Shown: positions 16,476 to 25,782 of the stretch, piece by piece
Layout: the number at the start of each line of letters is the position of its first letter
Numbering within the stretch: the first letter of the stretch is position 1
Assembly: GCF_022012395.1 (NCBI RefSeq)
Contig: NZ_JAKLTQ010000015.1
Location: 58,201 to 122,200 of the forward strand
Direction: 5' to 3'
DNA from: Arthrobacter hankyongi
GTDB taxonomy: Bacteria; Actinomycetota; Actinomycetes; Actinomycetales; Micrococcaceae
DNA: 64,000 bases
Program-made: the position numbers and the translations under genes
Notes under the pieces: model-generated
The model's input: the letters and a program-made list of their open reading frames with translations, nothing else
Told to the model about the DNA's origin: nothing
Databases searched by the model: none

Positions 16476-16489
16476 GTTTCACGTGGAAC
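16476..16489. promoter_or_regulatory. parS-like site
   Basis: GTTTCACGTGGAAC matches the parS core with one substitution and is intergenic, between the aldehyde dehydrogenase terminator and the end of the glycosylase gene. It is the third member of the evenly spaced set at 5677, 11135 and 16476. Confidence 0.55.
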
Positions 16490-16570
16490 GACGGCGGCAC
16501 CTGGCCGGCAGTTATCCAGCCCGCAGTGCCTGCCGCGGCGTGTCCCGGTACGGACGGGACCATGCCGAGG

Positions 16571-17221
16571 CTAATCATCGATCCCCGCGGCCAGCAGTTC
16601 CTGCAGGCCCAGCCGGAACCTGGCTTTGCCGCCGTGCGCGGGGTGCCGCACCTTGGGGGCGGTCCGGCCGCTCGCCCGAACGCTGCGGTCGGCCACGTTT
16701 CCGACAGCGACCACGGACTCCACGCCGAACAGTTCCGCCAGGGCCAGCCAGATTGGTTTACCGGTGGCGATTTCGGCGGCGGTTGGGGTGCGGTTGGACA
16801 GGGGCCGGCCCGGCAGGTGGGGGTGCAGCGGATAGGCGCTCCAGAGCAGGGGCAGGAAATCCAGTTCCGCCAGCACCTGCCACATGACGGTAGCGGTCGG
16901 TTCCGCCGCCAGCGCAGGAGCATCGGCGGGCAGGGCATAGCCCTTTCCGGACCCGAACAGCCCAAAATGGTTGCTCCGGCCGTGCAGCATGGCCGGGTTG
17001 GTAAACGGGACGCCGGTGACCGTCATGCCCCGATAGCCCGGCGCCTCGCCCAGGAGCAGCACCTTGGGCCGCCGCTCCAGCATCTCCTGCAGGTACAGTT
17101 CCAAATTACGTCGGCGCCCCAAGTTCCCGGGGCTGCTACCGTGCAGGAAATTGTCGCTGTCCGGTCCGGGCTTGGTACCGGCAACCCCCGCCAAGAATGC
17201 CTCGATGGACTGTGTGCCCAT
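16571..17221 (-). CDS. Uracil-DNA glycosylase superfamily protein
   Basis: A 216-aa protein with the N-terminal glycosylase motif LLLGEAPGYRG (about 55-65) and a C-terminal VRHPAHGGKARF segment at the position of the family's second (H-containing) motif. These would bind and excise uracil or a related damaged base. It resembles the short UDG-like proteins of actinobacteria rather than family 1 Ung. It stands alone, next to a decayed gene. Confidence 0.8.
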   Translation of the reverse strand: MGTQSIEAFLAGVAGTKPGPDSDNFLHGSSPGNLGRRRNLELYLQEMLERRPKVLLLGEAPGYRGMTVTGVPFTNPAMLHGRSNHFGLFGSGKGYALPADAPALAAEPTATVMWQVLAELDFLPLLWSAYPLHPHLPGRPLSNRTPTAAEIATGKPIWLALAELFGVESVVAVGNVADRSVRASGRTAPKVRHPAHGGKARFRLGLQELLAAGIDD

Positions 17222-17400
17222 GGATCTCCTCCCCGGTCGGTGCAGGTCCTCTTCCTGAATGTGGCAGTGCGGCCCGCTGCCATGGCGGGTCTGGCCGACC
17301 GGCTCGATGGAACCGCAGGGGTGTGTTCGGCGCCTACGCCACCTCGGCCCGGACGGCTACCGCGGCCCGGTTCGCAGGGATATCGAGGCCGTCCAGGACC

Positions 17401-17588
17401 TCCGGCAGCGGCCTGGACGAGCACAACCGGCGCCTCGCCGCCGGCCTCCAGGCCGGCGGCGAGGCATTCATCGCGCCACCACCGTCGACGGCGCCGCGGC
17501 GCGCGTGGTCAACCCCCGCACCACGGTCACCGACGCCATCGCCCTGCTGGACATCATCCGGGACCAAGCGGGGCGCCCGGCATCCTGA
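17401..17588 (+). pseudogene. C-terminal remnant of a PLP-dependent (group II) decarboxylase
   Basis: Two adjacent reading frames carry pieces of one protein: LDEHNRRLAAGLQAGGEAFI (from about 17413), then, after a shift, TTVDGAAARVVNPRTTVTDA and a short tail to the TGA at 17588. The order matches the C-terminus of glutamate/aromatic-amino-acid decarboxylases, where a GeAfl-type strand is followed by vdG..lRv.ivNprTt. No N-terminal part or PLP lysine is left. The stretch 17222-17400 may hold further decayed parts but nothing clear. Confidence 0.55.
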
Positions 17589-17594
17589 CCCGCC

Positions 17595-18788
17595 CTATCG
17601 CTCCGGGTTGAACCTGAGCACATCCTCCAGTGCCAGGGTGCCCGTCGGCTCGTCTTCCTCCTCGAGCAGGTAGAGCCGCTGGATGGCAATCACCACCGCA
17701 TCGGCCATGATCTGCCGGATGATCGGGTCCGCCAGCAGCTGTGCGTCGGCGGCATTGCTCAGGTAGCCCAGGTCCAGATGCACCGAGGGAATGTTCGTCA
17801 GGCGCAGCACGTCCCAGCCGCGGCCGTGCACCCCGAGGTTGGGTGCGCCGGTCCGGGCGGTGATTTCCTTCAGGATCAGTTCCGCGGCGCGGTGGCCGAT
17901 GGGGGAGCGGATCTCCCCGGTCTCCGGGCGTCCCCAGTAGAAGGCGGTGACGCCGCTGGCGGCCGGCTGCTCCAGCCAGTCACAGTGGATGGACACACAC
18001 AGGCTGGCGCTGGACTCCCGGATCAGCCGGATCCGGTCGCCCGGCGGGGTTTCTTCGGCCGACTCGATGATCTTCACGTCGGCGCCGAGGCCGCCCAGGA
18101 TCGTCTGGATCCGCCGCATCACGTCCGCGGCGACCAGCCGCTCGGTCAGCGCTCCGCCGCCGGCTTGGTCCGGCACCGTTGCGGCCCGGCCGGTGCCGCC
18201 GCCTGCGGCCAGGCAGATGGTCCGGCCAGCCAGCGCGGAGGTGGCTTGGCTCAGCCGCTCGTAGTCGCGCAGCGAGAAGGCCTGGCTGGAGCTGATGGAG
18301 CGGCTGACCCGCGCCATGGCATCGATCAGGGCAGCGTCGCAGACCCCGGTCACCTCCAGGCCCAGGTTCAGCTGCAGCTCGCGGACCGCCAGGTGGGTGC
18401 GCTGGCCGAAGTCGCCGTCGATATGGCCGTAGTAGAAGCCGAGGTAGGACAGCTGGCGCTGCAGCTCGGTCACATCGTCCCCGCGCAGCGGTTCGGATCC
18501 TTCGGCAGGCTGGGACAGGACCCTGTCGCCGAGCGTGTACTGGGCCTCGGCCAGGGCCCGTTCTGTCTCGGGCCCCACGGCGCCGTCCACCATCAGCCCG
18601 CGGGACTGCTGGAAGGTGCGCACGGCGGCATCCACGTGGTCGTCGAACCGCTCCGGGTCATTGACCTGGTCCGGTGCCAGGTATGCCATGGTGACGCCGG
18701 CGCGCAGCAGCCTTTCGCGCAAGGCCACCACGCGCCGGCCGTAATCCGAACGGTGCAGGCTGCCCCCTGCCGTGTCGTCCGTATGCAT
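17595..18788 (-). CDS. cwlM: CwlM-like amidase-fold protein with two peptidoglycan-binding domains
   Basis: A 397-aa protein without signal peptide. Two PG_binding_1 domains (about 10-75 and 90-150) precede an N-acetylmuramoyl-L-alanine amidase (amidase_3) fold (about 195-370). The usual DPGHGG zinc motif reads LAAGGGTG and the last Glu is Asp (HLDLGYLSN), while SIHCD remains, so two of the usual metal or catalytic positions are changed. In mycobacteria CwlM is a cytoplasmic regulator of MurA and contacts MurJ; the same role is inferred. It lies five bases downstream of trxA, in one operon with trxB. Confidence 0.88.
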   Translation of the reverse strand: MHTDDTAGGSLHRSDYGRRVVALRERLLRAGVTMAYLAPDQVNDPERFDDHVDAAVRTFQQSRGLMVDGAVGPETERALAEAQYTLGDRVLSQPAEGSEPLRGDDVTELQRQLSYLGFYYGHIDGDFGQRTHLAVRELQLNLGLEVTGVCDAALIDAMARVSRSISSSQAFSLRDYERLSQATSALAGRTICLAAGGGTGRAATVPDQAGGGALTERLVAADVMRRIQTILGGLGADVKIIESAEETPPGDRIRLIRESSASLCVSIHCDWLEQPAASGVTAFYWGRPETGEIRSPIGHRAAELILKEITARTGAPNLGVHGRGWDVLRLTNIPSVHLDLGYLSNAADAQLLADPIIRQIMADAVVIAIQRLYLLEEEDEPTGTLALEDVLRFNPER

Positions 18789-18793
18789 GGTGC

Positions 18794-19120
18794 TCAGCCG
18801 AGGAATTCGGCGAACTCCCGCTCGATGACCTGCTTCGGCTTGGCGCCGATCGAGGTGGCGGCCACCTCGCCGTTGTTGAAGACATACACGGCCGGAATGG
18901 ACGTGATGCCGTACTTGGCGGCGGTTGCCGGGTTGTCATCGACGTTGAGCTTGACCACGTCGACCTTGCCGGCGTGCTCGGCTGCGATGTCGTCCAGGAT
19001 CGGGGTGAGCATGCGGCACGGGCCGCACCATTCGGCCCAGAAATCCACGATGACGGGCTTGTCCGACTTCAGGACGTCCGCTTCGAAGCTGGCGTCGGTT
19101 ACTTCTTTGGCAGTGCTCAT
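18794..19120 (-). CDS. trxA: Thioredoxin
   Basis: A 108-aa cytoplasmic disulfide reductase with the active site WCGPC at residues 31-35, the cis-proline segment in [11 protein letters not shown], and the normal length of the family. It lies 27 bases after trxB and just before cwlM, the conserved actinobacterial order. Confidence 0.97.
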   Translation of the reverse strand: MSTAKEVTDASFEADVLKSDKPVIVDFWAEWCGPCRMLTPILDDIAAEHAGKVDVVKLNVDDNPATAAKYGITSIPAVYVFNNGEVAATSIGAKPKQVIEREFAEFLG

Positions 19121-19147
19121 GATGTGCTCTCTTTCGGAAGGAGGGAG

Positions 19148-20131
19148 TTAGACGGAGGCCGCTGCGGCCGCCGGAACGGCTGCATCGCCCAGGCCGGCCA
19201 GGTAGTGCTCGACGTCGATGGCGGCGACACAGCCAGAGCCCGAGGCGGTAATGGCCTGGCGGTAGGTCGGGTCCACCACGTCGCCGGCGGCGAAGACGCC
19301 CGGCAGCGAAGTCCTGGAGGAGCGGCCTTCGACGGCGATGGTGCCTTCGGGGGTCAGCTCCAGTTGGCCCTTGACCAGGTCCACGCGCGGGTCGTTGCCG
19401 ATGGCCACGAAGACGCCGGTGACGGCCAGTTCGGATTCGGTGCCGTCCACGGTGTTGCGCAGCGTCAGCGCGGAGACCTTGTCCGTGCCGCTGATGCCGG
19501 CTACCTCGGCGTTCCAGGCGAAGCGGATCTTCTCGTTGGCCAGCGCCCGGTCCTGCATGATCTTGGAGGCGCGCAGGCTGTCGCGGCGGTGCACCACCGT
19601 GACGGACCGGGCGAACTTGGTCAGGAAGAGGGCCTCCTCCATGGCCGAGTCCCCGCCGCCGATGACGGCGATGTCCTGGTCGCGGAAGAAGAAGCCGTCG
19701 CAGGTGGCGCACCAGCTCACGCCGTGGCCGGACAGGCGCTTCTCGTCCTCCAGGCCCAGTTCGCGGTAGGCGGAACCGGTGGAGATGATGACGGCGCGGG
19801 CCAGGAACGTCTCCCCGGTGCCGATGGTGACCTTCTTGACGTCCCCCTCCAGTTCCACGGAGGTGACGTCCTCGAACAGGATCTCGGTACCGAAGCGCTC
19901 GGCCTGCTTCTGGAACTGCTCCATCAGCTCGGGTCCCAGGATGCCCTGCGGGAAGCCCGGGTAGTTCTCCACATCCGTGGTATTCATCAGTTCGCCGCCG
20001 GCCTGCACGGAGCTGGCGATCAGCAGCGGCTTCAGGTTGGCGCGCGCCGTGTAGACGGCAGCGGTGTACCCGGCAGGACCGGATCCGACAATGATCACGT
20101 CGCGCACGGACGCGGATGTTTCTGTGGTCAC
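19148..20131 (-). CDS. trxB: Thioredoxin-disulfide reductase
   Basis: A 327-aa FAD/NADPH enzyme that reduces thioredoxin. The FAD motif GSGPAG is at 17-22, the redox-active CATC at 141-144, the NADPH motif GGGDSA follows, and the C-terminal FAD contact region [14 protein letters not shown] is present. It is the first gene of the trxB-trxA-cwlM operon. Confidence 0.97.
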   Translation of the reverse strand: MTTETSASVRDVIIVGSGPAGYTAAVYTARANLKPLLIASSVQAGGELMNTTDVENYPGFPQGILGPELMEQFQKQAERFGTEILFEDVTSVELEGDVKKVTIGTGETFLARAVIISTGSAYRELGLEDEKRLSGHGVSWCATCDGFFFRDQDIAVIGGGDSAMEEALFLTKFARSVTVVHRRDSLRASKIMQDRALANEKIRFAWNAEVAGISGTDKVSALTLRNTVDGTESELAVTGVFVAIGNDPRVDLVKGQLELTPEGTIAVEGRSSRTSLPGVFAAGDVVDPTYRQAITASGSGCVAAIDVEHYLAGLGDAAVPAAAAASV

Positions 20132-20254
20132 AGCCTGTGAACCTCTTCCTGTTTGTGTTGTACTGCCCGCAGTACTGGCGGGACTGCCCCGGCGGCAATC
20201 CGCGCCGTGCAGCAGCCTCCAGTCACAACGGGTTGCCCCACCAGCTTATTCCGG

Positions 20255-20280
20255 CGCCCCGCGCCGGGCGTAGCGGGGCG
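20255..20280 (-). terminator. Hairpin between the pseudokinase gene and trxB
   Basis: CGCCCCGC (20255-20262) pairs with GCGGGGCG (20273-20280) across ten bases, 29 bases beyond the stop of the pseudokinase gene. It could end that transcript before the trxB promoter. A small inverted repeat GTACTG-CCCG-CAGTAC lies at 20160-20175, just upstream of trxB. Confidence 0.5.
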
Positions 20281-20308
20281 TCGCCCTGTGACGCCCGACG
20301 GGCCGCTG

Positions 20309-21796
20309 CTAGGAGACCTGGATTTCGGCCATCCGGACGCCGTACGGCGGGGCGCTGCCCGGGTTGGACAACTGCGGCAGCTGGGTGAAATTGATGATGA
20401 CGTACTTGGCCTTCGGGGCCGCGCCGTCCTCCTCGGGTACCGGAATGGTGGTGTTCTGCGTGGTGAAGCTGCCCCGGGCCACCTGCTTGGCGCCGTCCAG
20501 GCTCGGTTCTTCATTGAGCATGACGGAGAACTGGCCGCCGCGGCCGCTGAGCTGGGTCATCCGGATGGAATTGATATCCGAGGATTCCTTCAGCTCGACC
20601 ACCAGGGCGAGGTTCGAGGCGTACCCGCCGAACGTGTCGCTGGCGTACTGGTAGCTGGCCCAGTAGGTCGCCGGGTTGCCGTCGATCGCCTTGGGCAGGG
20701 AGCCGTCGTTCTCCTGGTCCAGTTCGGGCATGTCCGGCACCTGGCGGGTTAGGCCCGCAATCTCGGGCTTGACCACGGCCTCGGCCGCGTCCGTCTTGCT
20801 GCCGTCCGGCGTGGCGGCGGCCGACTGGCTCGCGGCAGGGGCGCTGCCGCCGTCGGCGGCCGGTGCGCCGCGGAAGACGTTGAGCTGGCTGACGGCGACG
20901 ACGATCGCCACGATGACCAGCAGCGCAAGCACACCGCCGACCAGGAGCCGGGGCGAGCGGGGATTGTTTTCCTCATCCCGCTCGTAACCGTCGTCGTACT
21001 CGTAACCGTCGGATTCCTCCTGGGCTGCCCGGGCAGCGGCGGGGAACGTGGCGGCCCGGCGCACGTACTCGCCGGTGTCGCTGGGCGCGGGCCTGGCCAC
21101 GATCTGGATCCCGCCGGTTTCCGGCTGGCTTTCCGTCCACAGGGACACCTTCGGCCGGGTGGCCGGAGGGGCCGGGATCACCGGCCGGGCGGCGGGGGGC
21201 GCCGCCGGCGGCGGCGCGGGGACGGCGCTGTAGTTTCCGGTGTCCGCGGCCGGGACGGCCTCATGGGGGCCGGTCTGCGGTCCGGCGGCGTCCGCACGCT
21301 GGCCGCGACCGAAGCGGGGCAGGTCGATGTGGCCCAGGCGTTCGCGCAGGGTGGGCCGGGACGCGTGCTCGTACGCCTCCGCTTCCCATTCCTCGTCGTC
21401 CTCGTTGTACTGCGGCTCGGTGGACCGGGCCTGGCCGAAAATCTCCGAGCCCAGGGTTTCGGTGAAGAACGGCTCCACGTAGGGGGCGTCCTGCTGGATG
21501 ACCAGGTCCAGCAGGTCCGCGGCTTCGGCCTGGTTGGTGACCAGGTAGGTATGGCCCTCGGCGTTGCCCAGGTCCAGGACCTGGACATTGCCCTCGCGTT
21601 CCCCGGTGGCGATTTCGCGGGCGCTCATGGCCACCTGGCTGGCGTTGTCCGGGGAGGCCACCAGGATACTGACCGGGCGGTTGAGGACCTGGTCCACGCC
21701 GTCCAGCACGAGGTCTTGTTCGGCGGACGCGAGTATGTGGGCCGTTACCTTGTAGCGGCCCCCCAGCAACGTCCCCACATCGACTGGCTGCGGCAC
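20309..21796 (-). CDS. Pseudokinase-type membrane protein, partner of MurJ
   Basis: A 495-aa protein. Residues about 10-110 show a protein-kinase-like fold (LLGGRYKVTAHIL) without the catalytic HRD or DFG motifs. A long Pro/Ala-rich acidic linker follows, then one membrane helix at about 283-305 and an outside C-terminal domain that resembles an F5/8-type (discoidin) fold (AIDGNPATYWAS). In mycobacteria this pseudokinase, helix and outer domain are fused to MurJ (Rv3910). Here it is a separate gene 127 bases after murJ. A role in controlling lipid II flipping is inferred. Confidence 0.82.
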   Translation of the reverse strand: MPQPVDVGTLLGGRYKVTAHILASAEQDLVLDGVDQVLNRPVSILVASPDNASQVAMSAREIATGEREGNVQVLDLGNAEGHTYLVTNQAEAADLLDLVIQQDAPYVEPFFTETLGSEIFGQARSTEPQYNEDDEEWEAEAYEHASRPTLRERLGHIDLPRFGRGQRADAAGPQTGPHEAVPAADTGNYSAVPAPPPAAPPAARPVIPAPPATRPKVSLWTESQPETGGIQIVARPAPSDTGEYVRRAATFPAAARAAQEESDGYEYDDGYERDEENNPRSPRLLVGGVLALLVIVAIVVAVSQLNVFRGAPAADGGSAPAASQSAAATPDGSKTDAAEAVVKPEIAGLTRQVPDMPELDQENDGSLPKAIDGNPATYWASYQYASDTFGGYASNLALVVELKESSDINSIRMTQLSGRGGQFSVMLNEEPSLDGAKQVARGSFTTQNTTIPVPEEDGAAPKAKYVIINFTQLPQLSNPGSAPPYGVRMAEIQVS

Positions 21797-21923
21797 AAGT
21801 TCCTCCCGGAGGGATTTCGGGGCGCGGCGCGTCCCATTAGGTATTTTGTTTACATGCTACCGGCTGGCGATGACGAAACGGCGTCGCTGGCAGGCCGCCC
21901 ACCAACCTTCCGGGCGCATATGG

Positions 21924-23606
21924 CTAGGCCTTGCGCCCGGGCAGCCGCCGCATGATCGGGCCCAGCAGGTCCTCCAGTTCACGCACCCGCATCGCCCGCA
22001 GCAGCAGCAGGTAGACCGCGGCCATCACGCTGCCCACGACGGCGATGCAGACCATCGCGCTGAAGATCGAACGCATCGCGAAGCCGCCGTCGTCGTACCC
22101 GCCCAGCAGCCACAGCACGGCGGCGCCGGCGGCACCGGAGCCCAGTGCCGCGTAGCCGAGGCGGATATAGGTGTCCGCCACCTCGCCGGCGCCGTAGTCG
22201 CCGAGCCGGCGCCGGGTGAAGCGGTGGGCCAGCAGCGCGGAGAATACATGGAACACCGCGTAGAGCACGGCCAGCCCGTACACCACCTGGGTGGCCGGGA
22301 CCAGCCGGGCCATGGCCAGGGCCAGGACCACGCAGGTACCGGAGAGGATCGACTGCATGACCAGCGGCGTGCGCGCGTCCTCCTCGGCATAGAAGACCCG
22401 GCCCAGGAAGAAGTAGATGCTCATGAACGGCATGCCGGCGGCCAGGATGGTGAGCACCTGGCCCATGGTGGCTGCCGAGGCCGCCGCGGAGGCCCCGGAG
22501 CCGGCAAACAGCCGGCCCAGCGGCCCGCCGAGGACCACCAGGGCCGCGGCGCCGAAGACCGTGGCCACGCCGATCGTGCGCAGGCCCGAGCTGATCGTGT
22601 AACGGACCTCCTCGAGGTCGTCGGCGGCCTGGGCCCGCGAGAGCTGGTTGAACAGCACGGTGGCGATCGAGAGCACAAACACCGAGTGCGGCAGCATGGC
22701 GATCAGCTGGGCGGTATTGAGCGCATATTCGCCCGGTACAGCCGCCCCGCCGCTACCCATCGCCAGACGGCCCGCGGTGGCGCTGGAGGCAATGGTGCCG
22801 TAGAGCAGGTAGGCGGAATTGCCCACCACCATGGTGCCCAGGGTCCACAGCGCCACCTTGCCCGTCCGGCCGAAGCCCATGCCGCGCCAGCCGAATTTCG
22901 GCCGCAGGCCCAGGCCCAGGTGCTTCAACGGCCAGAGCAGGATCAGCGCCTGCAGCACGATGCCCAGCGTGGTGCCGCCAGCCAGCACCACGGTCTGCGC
23001 CCCGGTCCACTGCGACGGGTCGCCGCGGGCGGGTGTGTAGGCGCCGAACATGGCAATGTACAGCCCCAGCGTGGCGATGGCCACCACGTTGTTCAGCACC
23101 GGCGCCCACATGTACCAGCCGAATCGGCCGTGCGCGTTCAGTACCTGGCCCACTACGGCGTACAACCCGTAGAAGAAGATCTGCGGCAGGCACCAGAGCG
23201 CGAAGACGGTGCCCAGCTCGAGCATCGGCCCGGTCCACTCCCGGGTCAGCAGGTGGATGATCGGACCGGCCAGCGCCACCACCACCAGGGTGAGGCCGCC
23301 GAGCACCAGCAGGGTCAGGCTCAGCAGCCGGCTGACGAAGTCCGATCCGCCGTCGCGGTTGTCGCTGGCCCGGATGATCTGCGGCACCAGGACCACATTG
23401 AAAATGCCCCCGGCCAGCAGCAGGTAGATGATGTTCGGGATGGTGTTCGCTTTTTCGAAGATGTCGCCCATGGTCGTGTTGGCGCCAATGGCGACGGCGA
23501 GCAGCGAGGTGCGCACGAATCCGAGCACGCGGGAAACCATGGTGCCGGCGGCCATGATGGCGCTGGACCTGGCGGTGCTGGGCGCTTTCGTTTCGGTCAT
23601 CGCCAT
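21924..23606 (-). CDS. murJ: Lipid II flippase MurJ
   Basis: A 560-aa protein with about 14 membrane helices, of the MviN/MurJ family that moves lipid II across the membrane for peptidoglycan synthesis. The N-terminal STMVSRVLGF-like segment (GTMVSRVLGFVRTSLLA) and the ANTIPNIIYLLLAGGIFN region are diagnostic. A second ATG two codons inside could be the start; neither has a strong ribosome site. It lies between the Nudix gene and the pseudokinase gene, the conserved origin-region order. Confidence 0.95.
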   Translation of the reverse strand: MAMTETKAPSTARSSAIMAAGTMVSRVLGFVRTSLLAVAIGANTTMGDIFEKANTIPNIIYLLLAGGIFNVVLVPQIIRASDNRDGGSDFVSRLLSLTLLVLGGLTLVVVALAGPIIHLLTREWTGPMLELGTVFALWCLPQIFFYGLYAVVGQVLNAHGRFGWYMWAPVLNNVVAIATLGLYIAMFGAYTPARGDPSQWTGAQTVVLAGGTTLGIVLQALILLWPLKHLGLGLRPKFGWRGMGFGRTGKVALWTLGTMVVGNSAYLLYGTIASSATAGRLAMGSGGAAVPGEYALNTAQLIAMLPHSVFVLSIATVLFNQLSRAQAADDLEEVRYTISSGLRTIGVATVFGAAALVVLGGPLGRLFAGSGASAAASAATMGQVLTILAAGMPFMSIYFFLGRVFYAEEDARTPLVMQSILSGTCVVLALAMARLVPATQVVYGLAVLYAVFHVFSALLAHRFTRRRLGDYGAGEVADTYIRLGYAALGSGAAGAAVLWLLGGYDDGGFAMRSIFSAMVCIAVVGSVMAAVYLLLLRAMRVRELEDLLGPIMRRLPGRKA

Positions 23607-23661
23607 CTATCGTCTCATTTAACCGCGGGGAATCAGATCCGCGCCGTCCGGCGGAGCCGGG

Positions 23662-24189
23662 TCAGAGGAATTCCGGCAGCACTTCGCGGGCCAGATCCAC
23701 GATCCGCCGTTCGTTGGGGAAGGACAGCCGCTTGCCCAGCTCGGCCAGCGGCACCCAGGCCACGTCCACGGCCTCGTGGTCCGGGTCGTTCTCGATGGTC
23801 AGTTCCCCGCCGGTGGCGGTGAGCAGGAAGTGGTGCACGGTCTTGTGCACCCGGTGCCCGCTGACCGTGAACCAGTAGTCGATGCTGCCCAGGGTGGCCA
23901 GCACCTTGCCCTGGATCCCGGTCTCCTCCTCGATCTCCCGGACCGCTGCCTGCTCGTTGGTCTCGTCGTTCTCCGGGTGGCCCTTGGGCAGGCACCACTC
24001 GAGCCGGCCGCCGCGGTTGAAGCGGGCGATGATGGCAACGTTCAGGCCCGGGCTGGCGGCATCCACCACGACGCCGCCGGCGGAAACCTCCTCCACGGTG
24101 GGCAGGGCATGGTGTCCGGACGGCGCGGCGCTGCCCACTGACGCTGTCAGCGGGGTGCGCTTCGGGGCGCTCGGGACCGGATATGCCAT
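23662..24189 (-). CDS. Nudix (MutT-like) hydrolase
   Basis: A 175-aa hydrolase of nucleoside-diphosphate-linked substrates. A perfect Nudix box G-x5-E-x7-REIEEETGI begins with GHPENDE in the middle of the protein. It corresponds in position to mycobacterial mutT4, beside murJ and pcnA. The ATG at 24189 was chosen over a GTG nine bases upstream because GAGTGG is better spaced. It is divergent from pcnA. Confidence 0.92.
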   Translation of the reverse strand: MAYPVPSAPKRTPLTASVGSAAPSGHHALPTVEEVSAGGVVVDAASPGLNVAIIARFNRGGRLEWCLPKGHPENDETNEQAAVREIEEETGIQGKVLATLGSIDYWFTVSGHRVHKTVHHFLLTATGGELTIENDPDHEAVDVAWVPLAELGKRLSFPNERRIVDLAREVLPEFL

Positions 24190-24304
24190 GCAGTCCACTC
24201 TAACGATATTTAATCGCTCCGAGGCGGGTTGCGGGTGCCGCCGGAGTGTTTGGTGCCGGCGGGGTGCCGCAACGTGCGCGGCTTTCTGGCACCCTTAAGG
24301 GACT

Positions 24305-25777
24305 ATGGTTCACCTTTTTGACTCAGCTTCGCAGCCGCAGCTGTCCCCGCAAGCACTTCCGGACGTTGTCATCGAACTGGGTCAGCTCTTTGTCGACGCC
24401 GGCCACGAGCTTTCCCTGGTGGGCGGGCCGGTCCGGGACCTGTTCCTGGGCCGGGTGTCGCCGGACCTGGACTTCACCACCGACGCGGATCCGGATGCGA
24501 CCATCGCAGTCATCAAACGGTGGGCCGACCACTACTGGGAAATCGGCCGGGACTTCGGCACGATCGGCCTGCGCAAGGACCAGCACATCATCGAGGTGAC
24601 CACCTACCGGGCGGAGGCCTATGATCCGGAGTCCCGCAAGCCGGCGGTAGCCTTCGGCCGCTCGCTGGAGGACGACCTGTTCCGCCGGGACTTCACCATG
24701 AATGCCATGGCCCTGCGCCTGCCCTCGCTGGAGCTGGTGGACCCGTACGGCGGGATCCGGGACCTGCACGCCGGCGTGCTGCGCACGCCAGGCGAGCCCT
24801 CGGCGTCGTTCTCGGATGATCCGCTGCGGATGATGCGCGCGGCGCGCTTCGCCTCCCAGCTGCAGGTGGAGGTGGCGGACGAGGTGGCCCAGGCCATGGA
24901 GGACATGGCCGGGCGGATCGAGATCATTTCCGCCGAGCGGGTACGGGACGAACTCATCAAGCTGGTCAACGGCAAGGATCCGCGCGCCGGCGTGGACCTG
25001 CTGGTGGACACCGGGCTGGCCGACCATGTGCTGCCCGAGGTCGCCGCGCTGCGGCTGGAGATCGACGAACACCACCGGCACAAGGACGTCTACCAGCATT
25101 CGCTGACGGTGCTGGAGCAGGCCTGCGGCCTGGAGACCGGCGACGACGGGCCGGTGCCCGGCCCGGATTTCGTCCTGCGGTTCGCGGCGCTGATGCACGA
25201 CGTCGGCAAGCCCTCCACGCGCCGGTTCGAACCCTCCGGCGCGGTCAGCTTCCGCCACCATGACATGGTCGGCTCGAAGCTGACCGCCAAGCGGATGAAG
25301 AAGCTGCGCTTCGACAACGACACGATCAAGGCGGTCTCCCGGCTGGTGGAGCTGCACATGCGGTTCTACGGCTACGGGGACGCGGGCTGGACGGACTCGG
25401 CGGTGCGCCGATACGTGACCGACGCCGGACCGCTGCTGGAGCGGCTGCACCGGCTGACCCGGTCCGACGTGACCACCCGGAACAAGCGCAAGGCCGAGCG
25501 GCTGGCTTTCGCCTACGACGACCTGGAAGAGCGGATCGCCGCGCTGCGCGAGCAGGAGGAGCTGGACGCGGTGCGGCCGGACCTGGACGGGCAGCAGATC
25601 ATGGCGCTGCTGGGGGTCAGGCCCGGACCGCTGGTGGGGCGGGCCTACAAGTTCCTGCTCGACCAGCGGCTGGAGCACGGCCCGCTGGACCAGGCGGCGG
25701 CCGAGGCGGAGCTGCTGGACTGGTGGCAGGCACAGCCCGAGTCTCAGCAGTCCGCAGAGCCGGACCGGGAAGGCTGA
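24305..25777 (+). CDS. pcnA: CCA tRNA nucleotidyltransferase
   Basis: A 490-aa enzyme that builds or repairs the 3' CCA end of tRNA. The nucleotidyltransferase motif VGGPVRDLFLG starts at residue 39 with the catalytic DLDF at 54-57, followed by RRDFTMNAMA, the RNA-binding helices, and an HD domain (LMHDVGKPSTR). It is divergent from the Nudix gene and followed by a phosphatase gene. Confidence 0.95.
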   Translation: MVHLFDSASQPQLSPQALPDVVIELGQLFVDAGHELSLVGGPVRDLFLGRVSPDLDFTTDADPDATIAVIKRWADHYWEIGRDFGTIGLRKDQHIIEVTTYRAEAYDPESRKPAVAFGRSLEDDLFRRDFTMNAMALRLPSLELVDPYGGIRDLHAGVLRTPGEPSASFSDDPLRMMRAARFASQLQVEVADEVAQAMEDMAGRIEIISAERVRDELIKLVNGKDPRAGVDLLVDTGLADHVLPEVAALRLEIDEHHRHKDVYQHSLTVLEQACGLETGDDGPVPGPDFVLRFAALMHDVGKPSTRRFEPSGAVSFRHHDMVGSKLTAKRMKKLRFDNDTIKAVSRLVELHMRFYGYGDAGWTDSAVRRYVTDAGPLLERLHRLTRSDVTTRNKRKAERLAFAYDDLEERIAALREQEELDAVRPDLDGQQIMALLGVRPGPLVGRAYKFLLDQRLEHGPLDQAAAEAELLDWWQAQPESQQSAEPDREG

Positions 25778-25782
25778 CGGCC

